Part shown: positions 9,868 through 22,041 of the stretch, piece after piece
How the letters are laid out: each line of letters starts with the position of its first letter
Position numbering within the stretch: the stretch's first letter is position 1
Origin: Zea mays
Taxonomy: Eukaryota > Streptophyta > Magnoliopsida > Poales > Poaceae
Direction: 5' to 3'
Assembly (NCBI RefSeq): GCF_902167145.1
Contig: NC_050098.1
Span: forward strand, 112,692,207 to 112,756,206
Length of the DNA: 64,000 nt
Made by a program: the position numbers and the translations under genes
The notes under the pieces: generated by a model
The model's input: only the letters and a program-made list of their open reading frames with translations
Database searches by the model: none
What the model was told of the DNA's origin: nothing

Positions 9868-12800
9868 TGTAACACCCTGAATTTGGGTGTATAAAATTTC
9901 TTTCTAATTATCTACTAAATTCAGGTGTTACTCTTGTCTTTCTCTATAGTCTCTCTCTTTTTCCTTTAGCTAGAATTACGTTAATTAGGAAATGTATTAA
10001 TTATTTATTTTGTCAAAACAATGTGAGTCATGAAATGTTGCATCATGCTGAGTTTAAAGTATTCTTTGAATTGTTGTACATGTTTGAATTAGTTTGAATT
10101 TGAATTGAGAAAAATAAAAGGAAAAGGATTTGAAATTCAGAAAAATAAAAAGATAAGGAAAACAACCCGAAACCCCTCCCCCTCGACCTTTCGGCCCAAG
10201 CCGGCCCAACTAACCCTCCCGAGCGCGCGTGCCCACGTCCGCTGGTAGGCGGGCCCCACCTATCGACGCCACGCCCTGCCAGCTCACTCCCCCTCTCTTT
10301 CTCTGACCAGTGGGACCGATCTGTCGGCGCCAAATCCCTTCGCGCGTGTTCCCTTCTCTCATTATCCCACGGACCCCGCTCGTTAGCCCGTTTGCCCGTT
10401 CAGCCGTTCGCTCTCGCTGGCACGTGGGCCCTGCCCGTTAGACCCGGCCTCCTCCTCCGCAACCGCCTCGCCCATGGCGTGCGCTCCACCCACCAGACAC
10501 GCGCCCACATCTGCACGCCCCACCCACGATGCCCGAGTACTAGGTAAAGCCCATCATCAAGATCATCATCGGGATAACATCATCGTATCATAAGTATTCA
10601 CATCATATTCATTGATTAAAGTAAAGCAATAGCATAAAGCTAACCATGATAACCCAAAAGGTAAACAAGGATAAGATAAATACAGACTAGTCAATCCTTA
10701 GGTTTCAATAATGTAATGCGGGACGGTGAATTATAAAGTATGTAGGACATAATGGGTCAGAGGACACTTGCCTTCACTAGGCTGTTGCTCAGGGAGATCT
10801 TCGGCAACACACTCAGGAACCACGAGCTGCTCGTTGTCTAAATAAAGCGATCATACATTCAATACATTTGGAAACAGACAAATGAATAGCACACCAAACA
10901 TTTGCAATCACGTATACACTAGTTTTACAAGACATTATAACACAAAAGATAACCTAAATGCTAGGGATTAGTACACTTGAAGATTAGTGATTCCCTAAAC
11001 ATTATGAATTACATAGTTTAGTTCTACTAATTTTAGTGAGACACAAAATTATAACATGGATAACTTCATACATGACATAATATTAACCTCACAAAATTAA
11101 ACACCTAAGTATCATCAGGGTTTTCCTTTTTATTTTCTTATTTCATAAATTAATTATTACCTACACTAACCTATAGCTTAGACATGAAATTAAAGTACAC
11201 AGACTATGGATGAACATAATTTATTTGAGGAGAGAATATTCCTATGAACATTTTGCAATTTGAACCACTAAATTTGGAGATCATATGAAAAAGATATGAA
11301 ATAAACAAGTTTTGAAGTTTGAAATATAAAACTAGCTAGGAGTCTGCTTAAAAGAAGTCAGGGGCCTGCGCGCAAGACCCAGGGACGGCGGGTTCTATTA
11401 CCCGAGAACTAGAAGTTCTTTTGTAGTTTTGTAATATAAAACTAGCTAGGGGTCTTCTAGTTCTCGGGTAATAGAACCCGCCGTCCCTGGGTCTTGCGCG
11501 CAGGCCCCTGACTTCTTTTAAGCAGACCCCTAGCTAGTTTTATATTTCAAACTTCAAAACTTGTTTATTTCATATCTTTTTCATATGATCTCCAAATTTA
11601 GTGGTTCAAATTGCAAAATGTTCATAGGAATATTCTCTCCTCAAATAAATTATGTTCATCCATAGTCTGTGTACTTTAATTTCATGTCTAAGCTATAGGT
11701 TAGTGTAGGTAATAATTAATTTATGAAATAAGAAAATAAAAAGGAAAACCCTGATGATACTTAGGTGTTTAATTTTGTGAGGTTAATATTATGTCATGTA
11801 TGAAGTTATCCATGTTATAATTTTGTGTCTCACTAAAATTAGTAGAACTAAACTATGTAATCCATAATGTTTAGGGAATCACTAATCTTCAAGTGTACTA
11901 ATCCCTAGCATTTAGGTTATCTTTTGTGTTATAATGTCTTGTAAAACTAGTGTATACGTGATTGCAAATGTTTGGTGTGCTATTCATTTGTCTGTTTCCA
12001 AATGTATTGAATGTATGATCGCTTTATTTAGACAATGAGCAGCTCGTGGTTCCTGAGTGTGTTGCCGAAGATCTCCCTGAGCAACAGCCTAGTGAAGGCA
12101 AGTGTCCTCTGACCCATTATGTCCTACATACTTTATAATTCACCTCCCGCATTACATTATTGAAACCTAAGGATTGACTAGTCTGTATTTACCTTATCCT
12201 TGTTTACCTTTTGGGTTATCATGGTTAGCTTTATGCTATTGCTTTACTTTAATCAATGAACATGATGTGAATACTTATGATACGATGATGTTATCCCGAT
12301 GATGATCTTGTGATACTTTAGGGGACTCATGCCATTTTCTTGATTACCTCTCCGTAAGGACTTGTTCGGGGAGTGATAACCAGGGATAACAGTGCAACCA
12401 TGAGGGTGGAATAGGACACCCTTAGCTGATTAATTAGAGGAACCAGAGGTGTATTTGGCTTCGTCGTAGGGCCGTCAATGGGGTCCGGGCACAGTACTTG
12501 CTCTACCGAGTCTAGTTGCAGAGGTTCTTGATTTAGTTTTGTTAGTCACCCTTCCTTTGGGGAGAGGTACTGTGTTTATCAAACTAGAGAAACCTAACGG
12601 ACGGCTATGGCCTCTAGAAAATCTTTGTAAAGACTACATAGTGATACCCTGACAGGCCACCTAGGTAGTGGTCAATGGAGATTGGCTCTCTCCGGGCAGA
12701 ATGGGAATCACGACTTGTGGGTAAAGTGTGCGACCTCTGCAGAGTGTTAGAAACTGGTATATCAACCATGCTCACGGTTAAGAGCGGCCATGGGATCCTC

Positions 12801-13161
12801 TTTGATTAGAAAACTTTGGTTATGATGGTATAATTATGATCTCTGGTATTTCCTCTTGAAGGGAGTACATTTGGGTAATAACTGGGTTTATTACTAAAAC
12901 TTGGCCTACTAATAGTAATAAATACTTAACCAACTAAAAGCAAATGCTTAATCTTAACTCCACATATAGCTAGTCCACTTTAGCCAAACGAGACATTTGC
13001 TGAGTACGTTGATGTGTACTCACCCTTTCTTTACAAACCACCCCACCCCAGGTTGTCCCCACTGTACTCAGTGCTCACGAGGAGATGCTATGTACGTGAG
13101 TTTCTGATCCTGGCACGTACATGGTTCGCATTCGGTTTACCTTTCAAAACCGGGTGTGACA
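9868..13161 (+). repeat. Tekay-like 3' LTR containing an inverted duplication
   Basis: It starts TGTAACACCC after the purine tract AAGGGGGATAGG and ends CGGGTGTGACA, matching the ends of the LTR at 18199-21327. The length is 3294 bp. About 900 bp of this comes from an inverted copy of its own middle part (10558-11415), so the undisturbed LTR would be near 2.4 kb. It lies just downstream of the chromovirus pol tail, as a 3' LTR should. The part after 12310 carries the same motifs as the element at 18199 ('gggtggaatrggacrcccttrgctga'). Confidence 0.75.
10558..12310. repeat. giant near-perfect palindrome (858/857-bp arms, 38-bp spacer)
   Basis: Left arm 10558-11415 is the reverse complement of right arm 11454-12310. 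I counted about six differences by eye, including one single-base indel near 10725/12145, so the arms are over 99 percent alike. The 38-bp spacer 11416-11453 itself contains a copy of ATAAAACTAGCTAGG, which is also in the left arm near 11326. The right arm is in normal LTR orientation, so the left arm is the added inverted copy. If transcribed it would fold into a long double-stranded RNA. Confidence 0.95.
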
Positions 13162-14348
13162 GAACTGGTGGCGGCACATGGTGTGATCGTGGAGGGTGCA
13201 TCAAGGCAAAGCAACTCTGTGTGAAGGACGTGGCTGTCGAATCGAAAACCAAGGAGTTGGTCCATTTCACCCCTGGTGGAGTGGATAGGCTCTATGTAAA
13301 TAGGGGTAGTTTAGGAAGTGAGAATAACCCTCTATAAATAGAGGGGAGGGTTGGTTATTTCAGTATCTCTTGGCTGCCATTTGTATGAGACTACTCATTT
13401 AGAGCTCCTGGTTTTCTCTCTAGGTAGACATCTGTTGAGCCGAGGGATCCACAACAACTTTGTACTGTCGACTGTGATCTTGTGATCTGAAAGTTTAATC
13501 TGAGGAAGGGTCGCTGGTACGGTCCACAACGTTTGTTTACATCTCCATCTCAGTTTTACATACTTGCTGAAATTTGGAGTTGTTTTGGTCACTTGTTCTT
13601 CCCTTCTCCCCCTCATGTGTTTTTGGTGGAAAACATTTGATTCTTTTGAGAGGATTTGGTTTAGGGATTGATTGGTGGTGAGTTGCACTCCTTGGACCAC
13701 TGCATACACTAGTTGTTGCAGATTTCGGTCGCAATTTGAGAAAAACTCAGTTTGAACATGTTCTAGAAACCCCAACAAAACCCCCAATTTCTGGTTGTAT
13801 TTTTATTTCTGTGGTTGATTCACAAGTCCGATTGAGCTCAAAAGTTGTGGAGACCTTGGAAACATAATTTCTCAAGTGTGTGTAAAATTGCATCTTAATT
13901 GGAGTTCTTTGGTTCAGTTTTGGATCCATGAACAAAATTTCATACTGTTGAAAACAACACTTGTTTGCGATACTGTTTTGGACCGTTTCAGACTTTTCTG
14001 TGTCCGATATGCAATCCGTTTGTTTTGCTGGTCTCATGTGAGTATTAGGAACATTTTATAATCGTGATATCACTCGTTTGCTAATGTGTTCTTGGTTTGA
14101 GCGCTTGCTTCCTCTCAATTGAAATGAAGTGTTCATTTCAGTGTTTGGAAGCAAAATCTGATTGGCTCCCATTCACCCCCTCTGGTCGCCTCACCGGTCC
14201 TACAAGATACTGTGCGGCATTTATTCTTTGACGATCTGTGGTCGTTGTACCACTGACAAAGGATGGAAACCTCTAAACTTTCATATTTGTTAGTTTTGTA
14301 CACGCACACATAAACGAGATTCTAACAATTAACACTATTTACATGTAG
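13162..14348 (+). other. non-coding DNA, possible Copia LTR remnant
   Basis: No gene is supported. TATAAATA at about 13334 and a segment near 14170-14190, 'cattcaccccctctggtcgc', recall grass Copia LTRs. The ends cannot be defined. The last 130 bp precede a splice acceptor at 14347-14348 and are probably intron of the Ulp1-like gene. Confidence 0.3.
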
Positions 14349-15151
14349 GATGCAATACATGGATGATAAGAAGAAACAACTTAAGACAGGGTTTCTTGAC
14401 CCGTTGATGATATCCCAAGCTTGCTACAAAGAATTTGTTCGAAGACATGGAGAAGAATACAAAGACTTTGATAATGACGAATTTGAGAAAGCCGTAAAAC
14501 AGAATCAGAGAAAGAAAATGAAGGTAATGGCGGCATACATCAGGCGAGCCATGTATAATCATGTACAACATGGCAAGGACTTAATAATAGCTCCACACCA
14601 CTTTAAGTAAGTTCAAGACATGGTTTTGAACTACAAGTTATGGCAATCGTGATCTTAACATGTGTTTTCGTCTATGTCTATATAGTGACCACTACATTTG
14701 TATCATGATCTCTCCAAAGCATGGTGAAAGTGTGGTCTTGGACTCACTGAGAATGGAAAAGGATGCGTATAACGACTTCTTGAAGATTTTAGAGAAGTAT
14801 GATTATTGCACACTTGTACTTACAGCCTAACAAATGTATTCTTAATCTCACAATGCTATTCTTATATGCAGAGCATACCGTTTTTATTGGAAACATCTTG
14901 GCGGCGAACATCTAGAGGACAAGCCTAATTTGTCAATATCATTATTTCCATTTGGTGACAAACAACCTCCGGGTACTACCCTGTGTTGTTATTATGTATG
15001 CAAATGGTGTTTTGTCACCTTCCATTACATGGTCAATCGTGAGGATGTAAGTTCGCTATCATTGTCTATGTTGCAATTTTTATGTTTTATTGTTGCTCAT
15101 CACATTACTCTTACTTAGCACTGCTTCCTTTTTGCTTTCATTGCAGGTTCC
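14349..15151 (+). pseudogene. Ulp1-like (C48) protease exons of a probable CACTA transposon, 5' portion
   Basis: The visible exons are 14349-14606, 14686-14796, 14872-15046 and the first five bases (15147-15151) of a fourth. All introns are GT-AG, and an upstream acceptor shows that earlier exons are missing. The translation has the C48 cysteine-protease order: His-Tyr in 'DHYICIMISPKHGE', Asp in V-V-L-D-S-L, and 'DKQPPGTTLCCYYVCKW' holding the oxyanion Gln and nucleophile Cys. The usual Gly after that Cys is also Cys here. Such domains occur at the C-terminus of CACTA and some Mutator-like transposon proteins. The gene is cut at 15151 by an LTR element and resumes at 41773 in frame. Confidence 0.75.
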
Positions 15152-15861
15152 CGTTGGGGGCCTTCCTATTCTAAAGGTCCTCAAAAACATGGCTAACCAT
15201 TTGCTTTCAACATATTACTGAATATTACAGGAGCTTCGTCACCAGAAAAGTTTCAGTATAACACAAGAGGAGCGAAGCAAGCTTCGTCCAACATGCCTCA
15301 TCATGGTGAAACGGGTAGACAACGTGGCTTCGACATAACAAAAAGAAAGTACAACAAAGCACGCTTCATCAAGCAGGCTTCGTCACGACAAAACAATGAG
15401 ATGATGCAAGGAGAAGGTGTTGCTCAAGTTATTAAATACAAATGGCGGTGTTGCCCTTGTGACATATTGTAAACTCTGTATGTAATTATTGAGGGCATAA
15501 ATTTAATAGCGTATGAACCCTTACGATTGCATATAAATAGATGAACAATACCCCCGTACTGTTCACGCTGAATTGTAATCGCTTTTGCGTCAACACCTTC
15601 AAACAAGCCGAAGGTATCAATGTAATATAAATTCTGTTAATGTTCATATGTTAATCATAAAATAGATATATGAATGGATAACATATATTAACTCTATAAA
15701 CTCTTATTTTCATGAATGATGAAGGTGTGTCCTTCATGACCTTCGTCTGAAGATCATTATATCCGAAAGGAGATAATGCTTCGGAGGACAAAGGTCCTTA
15801 ATATTTAACAATTGTGTTGCCTTGTTCTTGATTCACAACATTTGAGAACAAGTGACCAACA
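15152..15861 (+). repeat. 5' LTR of the gag-only element and primer site
   Basis: It starts CGTTGGGGGCC (the partner LTR has TGTTGGGGGCC, so the first T has mutated) and ends GTGACCAACA. TATAAATA is at 15532-15539, followed by a hairpin 15543-15551/15556-15564 with a CCCC loop. The 3' neighbour TTGGTGCCCACCTC from 15862 is in the primer-binding-site position. Confidence 0.85.
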
Positions 15862-15930
15862 TTGGTGCCCACCTCCGGTAAACTCAAACGACCACCTTCG
15901 ACAACAAGAACTCGAACATCCACCTTCGCC

Positions 15931-17459
15931 ATGCCGCCAAAGAAGGCAATATCGCCAGGGGCTGCCCTTGCACCACTAGACATCAACCAAGAGGGGCTCC
16001 CTCTGAGGGAGGCCCGAAACTAGAAGAGGAAGGCCATTAGGCCAACACCACAGGAAGAGGAGCTGGATCAAGAGATCAGAGACCTAGAGGCCATCCACAA
16101 ATAAGTGGAGAGAAGAAGGGAGAAAATGCTTCGGCTATCTGAACTCCAGAAGAAGATTGATGAAGCTGCCGAAGAAATGCGCCATATCGCACAAGACAAC
16201 GAGCAAGGACGAAGGCCAGCAATAGAGAGAGCATCGTCATGAAAGCCCAAGTTATGATGGTGTATGGTAGGATGATTTCAATCATGGTAACCTTGCTTTT
16301 GATGATGCTTCTCCCCTAGCAGCAAAATTGCAAGCTACCTCATGGCCGCCTTCGTACAAACCGCCACATCTCCACATGTATGACGGGATTCTGACCCGAA
16401 GCAGTTCCTCATGGGTTACGAAGCAACCATATCATCATATGGTGGCAACACCGCTATCATGGCGAAGTCCTTCGTCATGGCAGTCAGAAGTGTGGCGCAA
16501 ACATGGTATTCTTCTCTTAGGTTGGGAATAATTACATCGTGGCAGAAGCTGAAGTATATGCTAGTCACCAGCTTCCAGAGTTTCCAGACTAAGCTAGTAA
16601 CTGCTCAAGCTTTTTTCTAAGGCACACAGGACCACGAGGAATACTTGCAAGCGTATGTCCGAAGGTTTCTGCGTCTCAGAGCTCAGGCACCAAGGGTGCC
16701 AAATGAGATTGTTATTGAAGCCATGATCAAGGGACTTCGACCAGGACCAACTGCGTATTTTGCCAGGAAGCCCCCACAAACCTTGGAGAAGCTTCTACAG
16801 AAGATGGACGAGTACATCAGAGCCGACAAAGACTTTCGCCAAAGAAGGGAAGAAGCCTATAGATACTCTGAGATGACCAGGGGCTTCGGAGGAAGACTCC
16901 ACCCGAGGCATGTCAGGACGATCCATAATCCTAGCTCAAGTGAAGACAGGGGAAGTCATACTCAAGGGCATCATCACAACTCTCAATCATTAGGAACACA
17001 ACAAAGCTCCTTCGGGTCACGAGCCTAAGAGGCAGAGGAGGACGAAGCTTCGGAGGAAGATTCAGCTCGCAACCAAGAAGGTTGTTTTGCTTGTTCTGTG
17101 GTGAAGATAAGGGGCACACAACAAGGACATGACAAGTCACGATACAGAAGCAAAATGAAATATCTGAGGTCGAAGCACGACAGAATCAGCCGAAGCAGGT
17201 CCTGCATACTGCTTCGTGCAATTCCCCATACATTCCTAAGTATGTAAGCAACCAACAACCCACAATATCAGTAGCTTTGGCAAGCCACTCCCCAGCTGCA
17301 TGGGCCCTGCCACCACCGCCAACACTCATGGCTCCAACTTTGTCTCACAATCAAGAGCCAGAAGGGCACCGCCAAGTTCAACAGCAATGTGACACACGCG
17401 AAGAGTCCGAAGCTCGGAGAGTCAACAACACTATACCAGAATCAAGACACATTTACTGA
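15931..17459 (+). pseudogene. broken retrotransposon gag
   Basis: The ATG at 15931 opens an M-P-P-K-K-A-I-S-P frame. A charged coiled-coil-like stretch follows (E-L-D-Q-E-I-R-D-L-E), then the gag core with 'AQTWYSSLRLGIITSWQKL' (about 16495-16555) and 'EYLQAYVRRFLRLRAQAP' (from about 16639). A nucleocapsid zinc knuckle C-x2-C-x4-H-x4-C starts at 17088. Its last Cys position has become UGA (17130-17132). Stops at 16021-16023, 16102-16104 and 16618-16620 plus frame changes break it throughout. No protease or polymerase follows before the insertion at 18199. Confidence 0.7.
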
Positions 17460-17621
17460 AGCAAAAGATGGGCTGAATCAAAAAAACTTTCATACACACT
17501 CAATGTAATTTTTATTTCTCTTGCTTTTATGTCTCTACCCTAAAGACAATTTGAGAAGGTACAACCTTTGGCATGTTGTAATAAATCTAGAGTTACACCA
17601 TCGAGTGTAACACGAAAAGTG

Positions 17622-18013
17622 ACAAAGTTCCAAACTCGTTCCAACGGGGATGCAGAGCTAAAATGCCACCTAATTAAAAGGTGAAGAAGCTCCAAAGTCG
17701 TTCCTGAGGGGATGCAAAGCTTAGATCCAAAGTCGTTCCTACACGGATGTAGAGCTAAAATGCCACCTAAGTAAAAGTTGAAGAAGCTCCAAAGTCATTC
17801 CTAAGGGGCTGCAGAGCTTAGCTCCAAAGTCGTTCCTATGGGGATGCAGAGCTAAAATGCCACCTAAGTAAAAGGTGAAGAAGCTCCAAAGTTGTTCCTA
17901 AGGGGATGCAGAGCTTAGCTCTAAAGTCATTCCGCTAGGGATGCAGAGCTAAAATACCACCTAAGTAAAAGGTGAAGATAGTCCAAAGTCGTTCCTAAGG
18001 GGATGCAAAGTCT
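17622..18013 (+). repeat. 97-bp tandem array
   Basis: Four copies with the anchor AAAATGCCACCTAA at 17660, 17757, 17854 and 17951 are exactly 97 bp apart. Each unit holds two related halves with CCAAAGTCGTTCC and GGGATGCAGAGCT. No coding potential is seen. The stretch 18014-18198 after it is unassigned internal sequence of the same element. Confidence 0.85.
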
Positions 18014-18198
18014 TACTTTTACGAAGTATTTTTGCACTAACATTTGTTACATCATATCATCGCATCATTCATCATCTCGCATCATCCGAAACAGTGGAAA
18101 AAGAAGGGAAATGCTCCTTCAAACATTTTGGCTAACTCATGATGTTAAGTCTATCTTTGATAAAGAATTATGGAAGGATGCTTCAACAATGCAAGATT

Positions 18199-21100
18199 TG
18201 TAATACTCAAAATTGTATACAAGGAATATAGAGAGGTCTTCTCATTTTGTGTGCCATATTTTCATCATAAAAAGAGCACACATATAATTAAGAGTGAGTA
18301 ATTAAAACAAATGATACTAAAATAAGAGAATGTGCATCTTTTGGAGTTTTGTTTGTGCATTTAATAAATAATAATAAATGAATAAAAATATAATAATGAT
18401 AATGAGGTGAAGAATTAAAAGAAAAAGGGAGAAAAGAAAGGAGAGTATATAATATAAAGAAAAATTTTTATTTTCAAAATTTGTACTTCTTAATTTCACA
18501 AAAATAATAGAGAATAAATTTGGCACAAGTTTGAATTCAAATTCGAATTCAAAATGAACTTAGAAATAGAGAAAAGAGAATAAAAAAAAAGACAAAAGCT
18601 GCGCTAGGGCTGACTCTCTCCTTTTCGACCCACAAACCCCACACCATCGTGCGACCCAACTCCTTATCCCCCGCACGCGCAGCCTACTACCATGCGGGGC
18701 CCTCTGCTCAGTCTCATGGGCGCGCGCTCGTGCCTTTGCGCTCACAGACATGTGGGACCCTCTGATCAGTGTCACCACCTTCTTCGTCATGGCTGTCGTG
18801 CTCGGTCCAAACTCCCCGCCGCGGTGACCGGGATTCTCCCACGAATTAGGCCTCGGTCGTTGCATCCTTGACCACCTGGCGCCAATATAATGCTTGCGGC
18901 CTCCTACACGCATTCGCCCGTCCCTTATAGGAAGCCAGAACCAACCACAACGCAAGAATCACATGGAAGAAGGGTTATCGCCGCCCGGTGCCGCGGACTG
19001 GTGCCCCAGTGTCGCCTCAACCCTGGTATGACCTACCCCTATCTTCACCTTCGAATTAATACCGCGTAGTACCGATTCATGTAAGTCGACAGACACTGGG
19101 GTCGGGAATTGCTTGTCGATGTTGCACACGGTGGTGGATTTGCGCCTCACCGTGGGTGCAGCGGGGTATGGTGTTTCTCCCGATTAGGAGACCCCGATCC
19201 GACCCATGGTGTACCAGCAAGTATATAGCGCCCTTAGGAAGTGTACGTAGGCGTAGGGGGTGAGAGAGTGGTGGAGCAAGAATGGCGCCGCCGTGCGGCA
19301 GAGAGGTGGGGGAAAGCTGCCGCGCCGGTGTAGGATTGGAGAAGAAACAACCTGAGCCGTTGATCGCTCTCTCGGTGGCTCAGATTAGATCTGGTTTCAT
19401 TAAACCGTGGTTGTGGATCTCGGATCCAGTGGCTAGTATCGTGCACCGCTTCAGTTTAAGTTATATCTCATCTGCGCCATTCATTGTCGATTGGACGGTC
19501 ACGATTAGATCTTACCCCTTCGCCCTGCCATTTTTACATAAGAGACCTTATGAAATTAGAAAATCAACCCACCGTCCCGTTCTGTTGTGCTCTGTGTCTG
19601 CGATGTCTTACACCGAGACCCCTGCCTTTCTCAGATTTAATGCGCCCACTCCAGAGCCTATTTAAATCGAATAAGTGAATTAGAAAATGGATTTTTAATA
19701 TGAAAATAATTACTTGAACTTATTTAATTCATAGAAAATCCATTTTTAGTCCAAATTACTCCATTCCAGTTTCTAAAATTCTGTAATATTATTCTCTATC
19801 ACTTAGAGTCTCTGTTTTGACATGAAAATAGTAAAAAAATTAATTTCCCACTTAATCCTATTTCAAGCACATAAAACCTTTTGAAATTCATAATTTAAAA
19901 TCTATAACTCCAAAATTAATGATTCTTGTTCCTACGATGTTATTTTAATGTGTAGATTATTGTTATGTATTTTGTTCACATGTTTGGTGTGATGTTAATT
20001 TTCTCTATATACTGTGCTTGTTTGTATTGTGGCGAGTAGAAGAGCCTATGACTGAGGATGCTGGTGCCCAGCAGATAGAAGTTGCTGAGCAGGAGCTCAT
20101 TGAAGGCAAGTTGTGCCCTTGACCACTTTTGTTACCCAATAATATTCTTTATTATCACTATTCAATGCATAGGTTTAATTTTGATGGGACCCAATAGGTC
20201 ACCCTAGTCTGTTTATCCATGTTTCCTTGTTTACCCCTGAATCACTTGGGTAGCTTTGCTATTGCTGTACATGGTTTTGGGATAATATTTCATTATATCC
20301 ATGTTCCAATTATTTTGTTATTCTATTTATGTTCATATCAAGATCATTAATGTTAATTGGAACATGGAGCTTAACTTGAGAAACATGTGCCACCACAAGG
20401 GTGGAATGGGACGCCCTTGGCTGACTAATTAGGAAAGTTAGTGGAAGACTACGTTACCCGAAAGGGGCAAGGGCAGTAGGGGAGTTGCATGCAAGGAGGT
20501 TCTCGGGTTGATTTTGCTGCGATGGCGGTCAGACGGGGAATTCTTGCAAGTACTCTTCCCATAAATTGTAGCGGGTTATTGGAAGCTAGTGGAACTTTGT
20601 AAAGGCCTCGTAGTGTTGCCCTGTCTCGCTTCCTTGGTAGAGGTGTATGGTAGTCGCGATCCCTTGGCATATGGGTAACATGACTTGTGGGTACAGGGTC
20701 CAACCTCGCAGAGTGTAAAACTGGTATACTAGCCATGCTTGCGGTCATGAGCAGCTCAGGACTCTCGCATGGTTAATTTATGAAACTTAAATTCAATTTG
20801 TCATTTGCATTGGATGGGATTATTTATTAATTTTGTTCTATTACTTTTATTAAGGTTTGGTATTTACTTACATCTAGTAATTGCTACTAAAATTTTGACC
20901 AACTTATGAAAAGCAATGCTCAGCTTTAACCCCTATTGTTGATCAGCCTTACACTTCACATGAACTCCCACCTTTGGTAAGTTCATGTCCACTGGTTTCC
21001 CCACAACTTGTTGAGCTATGATCATGTGTGAGCTCACCCTTGCTGTCTCACACCCCCACAGGAGAAGAGCAGGTAGTTCAGGAGGAGCCGCAAAGCGAGG

Positions 21101-21327
21101 AGTTTGATCTGATCTAGGTGGCGTTTCCCAGTTGACTTTATTGGCGCCAAGGATGATCCTTAGTTCGTTTTATATTTATCATTTATTCTGTAAGACTTCC
21201 GCTATGTAATAAGTCCTCTGATTATATTGTGACATTTATCTCTATACACTCTGTTATTATATATGTTGTCTTCTTTGGCGCATGTATGAGATGCACCCGG
21301 CTTTGTCCCTTAAATCCGGGTGTGACA
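18199..21327 (+). repeat. 5' LTR of the chromovirus (3129 bp)
   Basis: Starts TGTAATACTC and ends CCGGGTGTGACA. It is followed by GAAG and TGGTATCAGAG (21332-21342), the primer site complementary to initiator Met-tRNA. The same start recurs at 24966. Low-complexity AT-rich DNA and a GC-rich block near 18600-18900 carry no convincing ORF. Confidence 0.9.
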
Positions 21328-22041
21328 GAAGTGGTATCAGAGGAAATGTTGACTATAGGACGAAACCTAGATAGAAATGGACAAACCCTTACCTACATAC
21401 CTTACTCTGATTCATTCTATTCTTATCTCACTCTGATTCTTTCTATACTTATCTTGATCATGTCTCACCTTCTACTGTTCTACTCTGATTATTCTTACCT
21501 TCTCTACTCTGAGACAAGATGGATTTCACACCTTGGAATCCTACATTTATGACCTTCTTAAGAGATAGGAGGCCTAAGACAAAAAACCAAAATTATTTTC
21601 TCTATTAAAAATGTTGGTTGATTGTTTTGATGATCAATGCCTGATTTGCTTCTTTGATTGCTTGAAATAGTATAGACAGGCATCTTAGCATGTACCACCA
21701 TAAGGTAATGAATTAGCTTTAGTAGGCAACACACTTAGCTAATAAATCCCCCAAAGTAACATGCTTCGTAAGTACATGCCTTGTCTACAATCCTTTCTTT
21801 CTTACCCTGTGTTTGTAACCCAGATGGGCTACCCCTATAGTGTTAGAAGAGAGCAGTATAGACGTGATCCTTGGTATGTCATGGTTAAGAAAGGCAAAGG
21901 CAGTTTATACACTATGCTAAAGGAACCATAGGACTCACCAATTCCAAAGGAGAAAGATTTGAAGTTGGAATTGCAGTAACTACCGCCACCAGACTAGCGG
22001 CATTCTTAGTAGATGGGAAGTTTGTTGGTGACAACATCCGT
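21328..22041 (+). other. primer site and deleted gag/protease region
   Basis: After the primer site comes a short pyrimidine-rich stretch with repeated 'tactctgatt' (21405-21510). The sequence then passes without recognisable gag or protease into the pre-RT region. In a full chromovirus about 1.5-2 kb of gag and protease would lie here, so a large internal deletion is inferred. Confidence 0.6.

Noticed and set aside
18560..18955. 131-codon minus-strand frame, repeated at 25317-25796
   Set aside because: It lies inside the two LTR copies of the chromovirus and is not kept at the same length in both. It is LTR sequence, not a gene.
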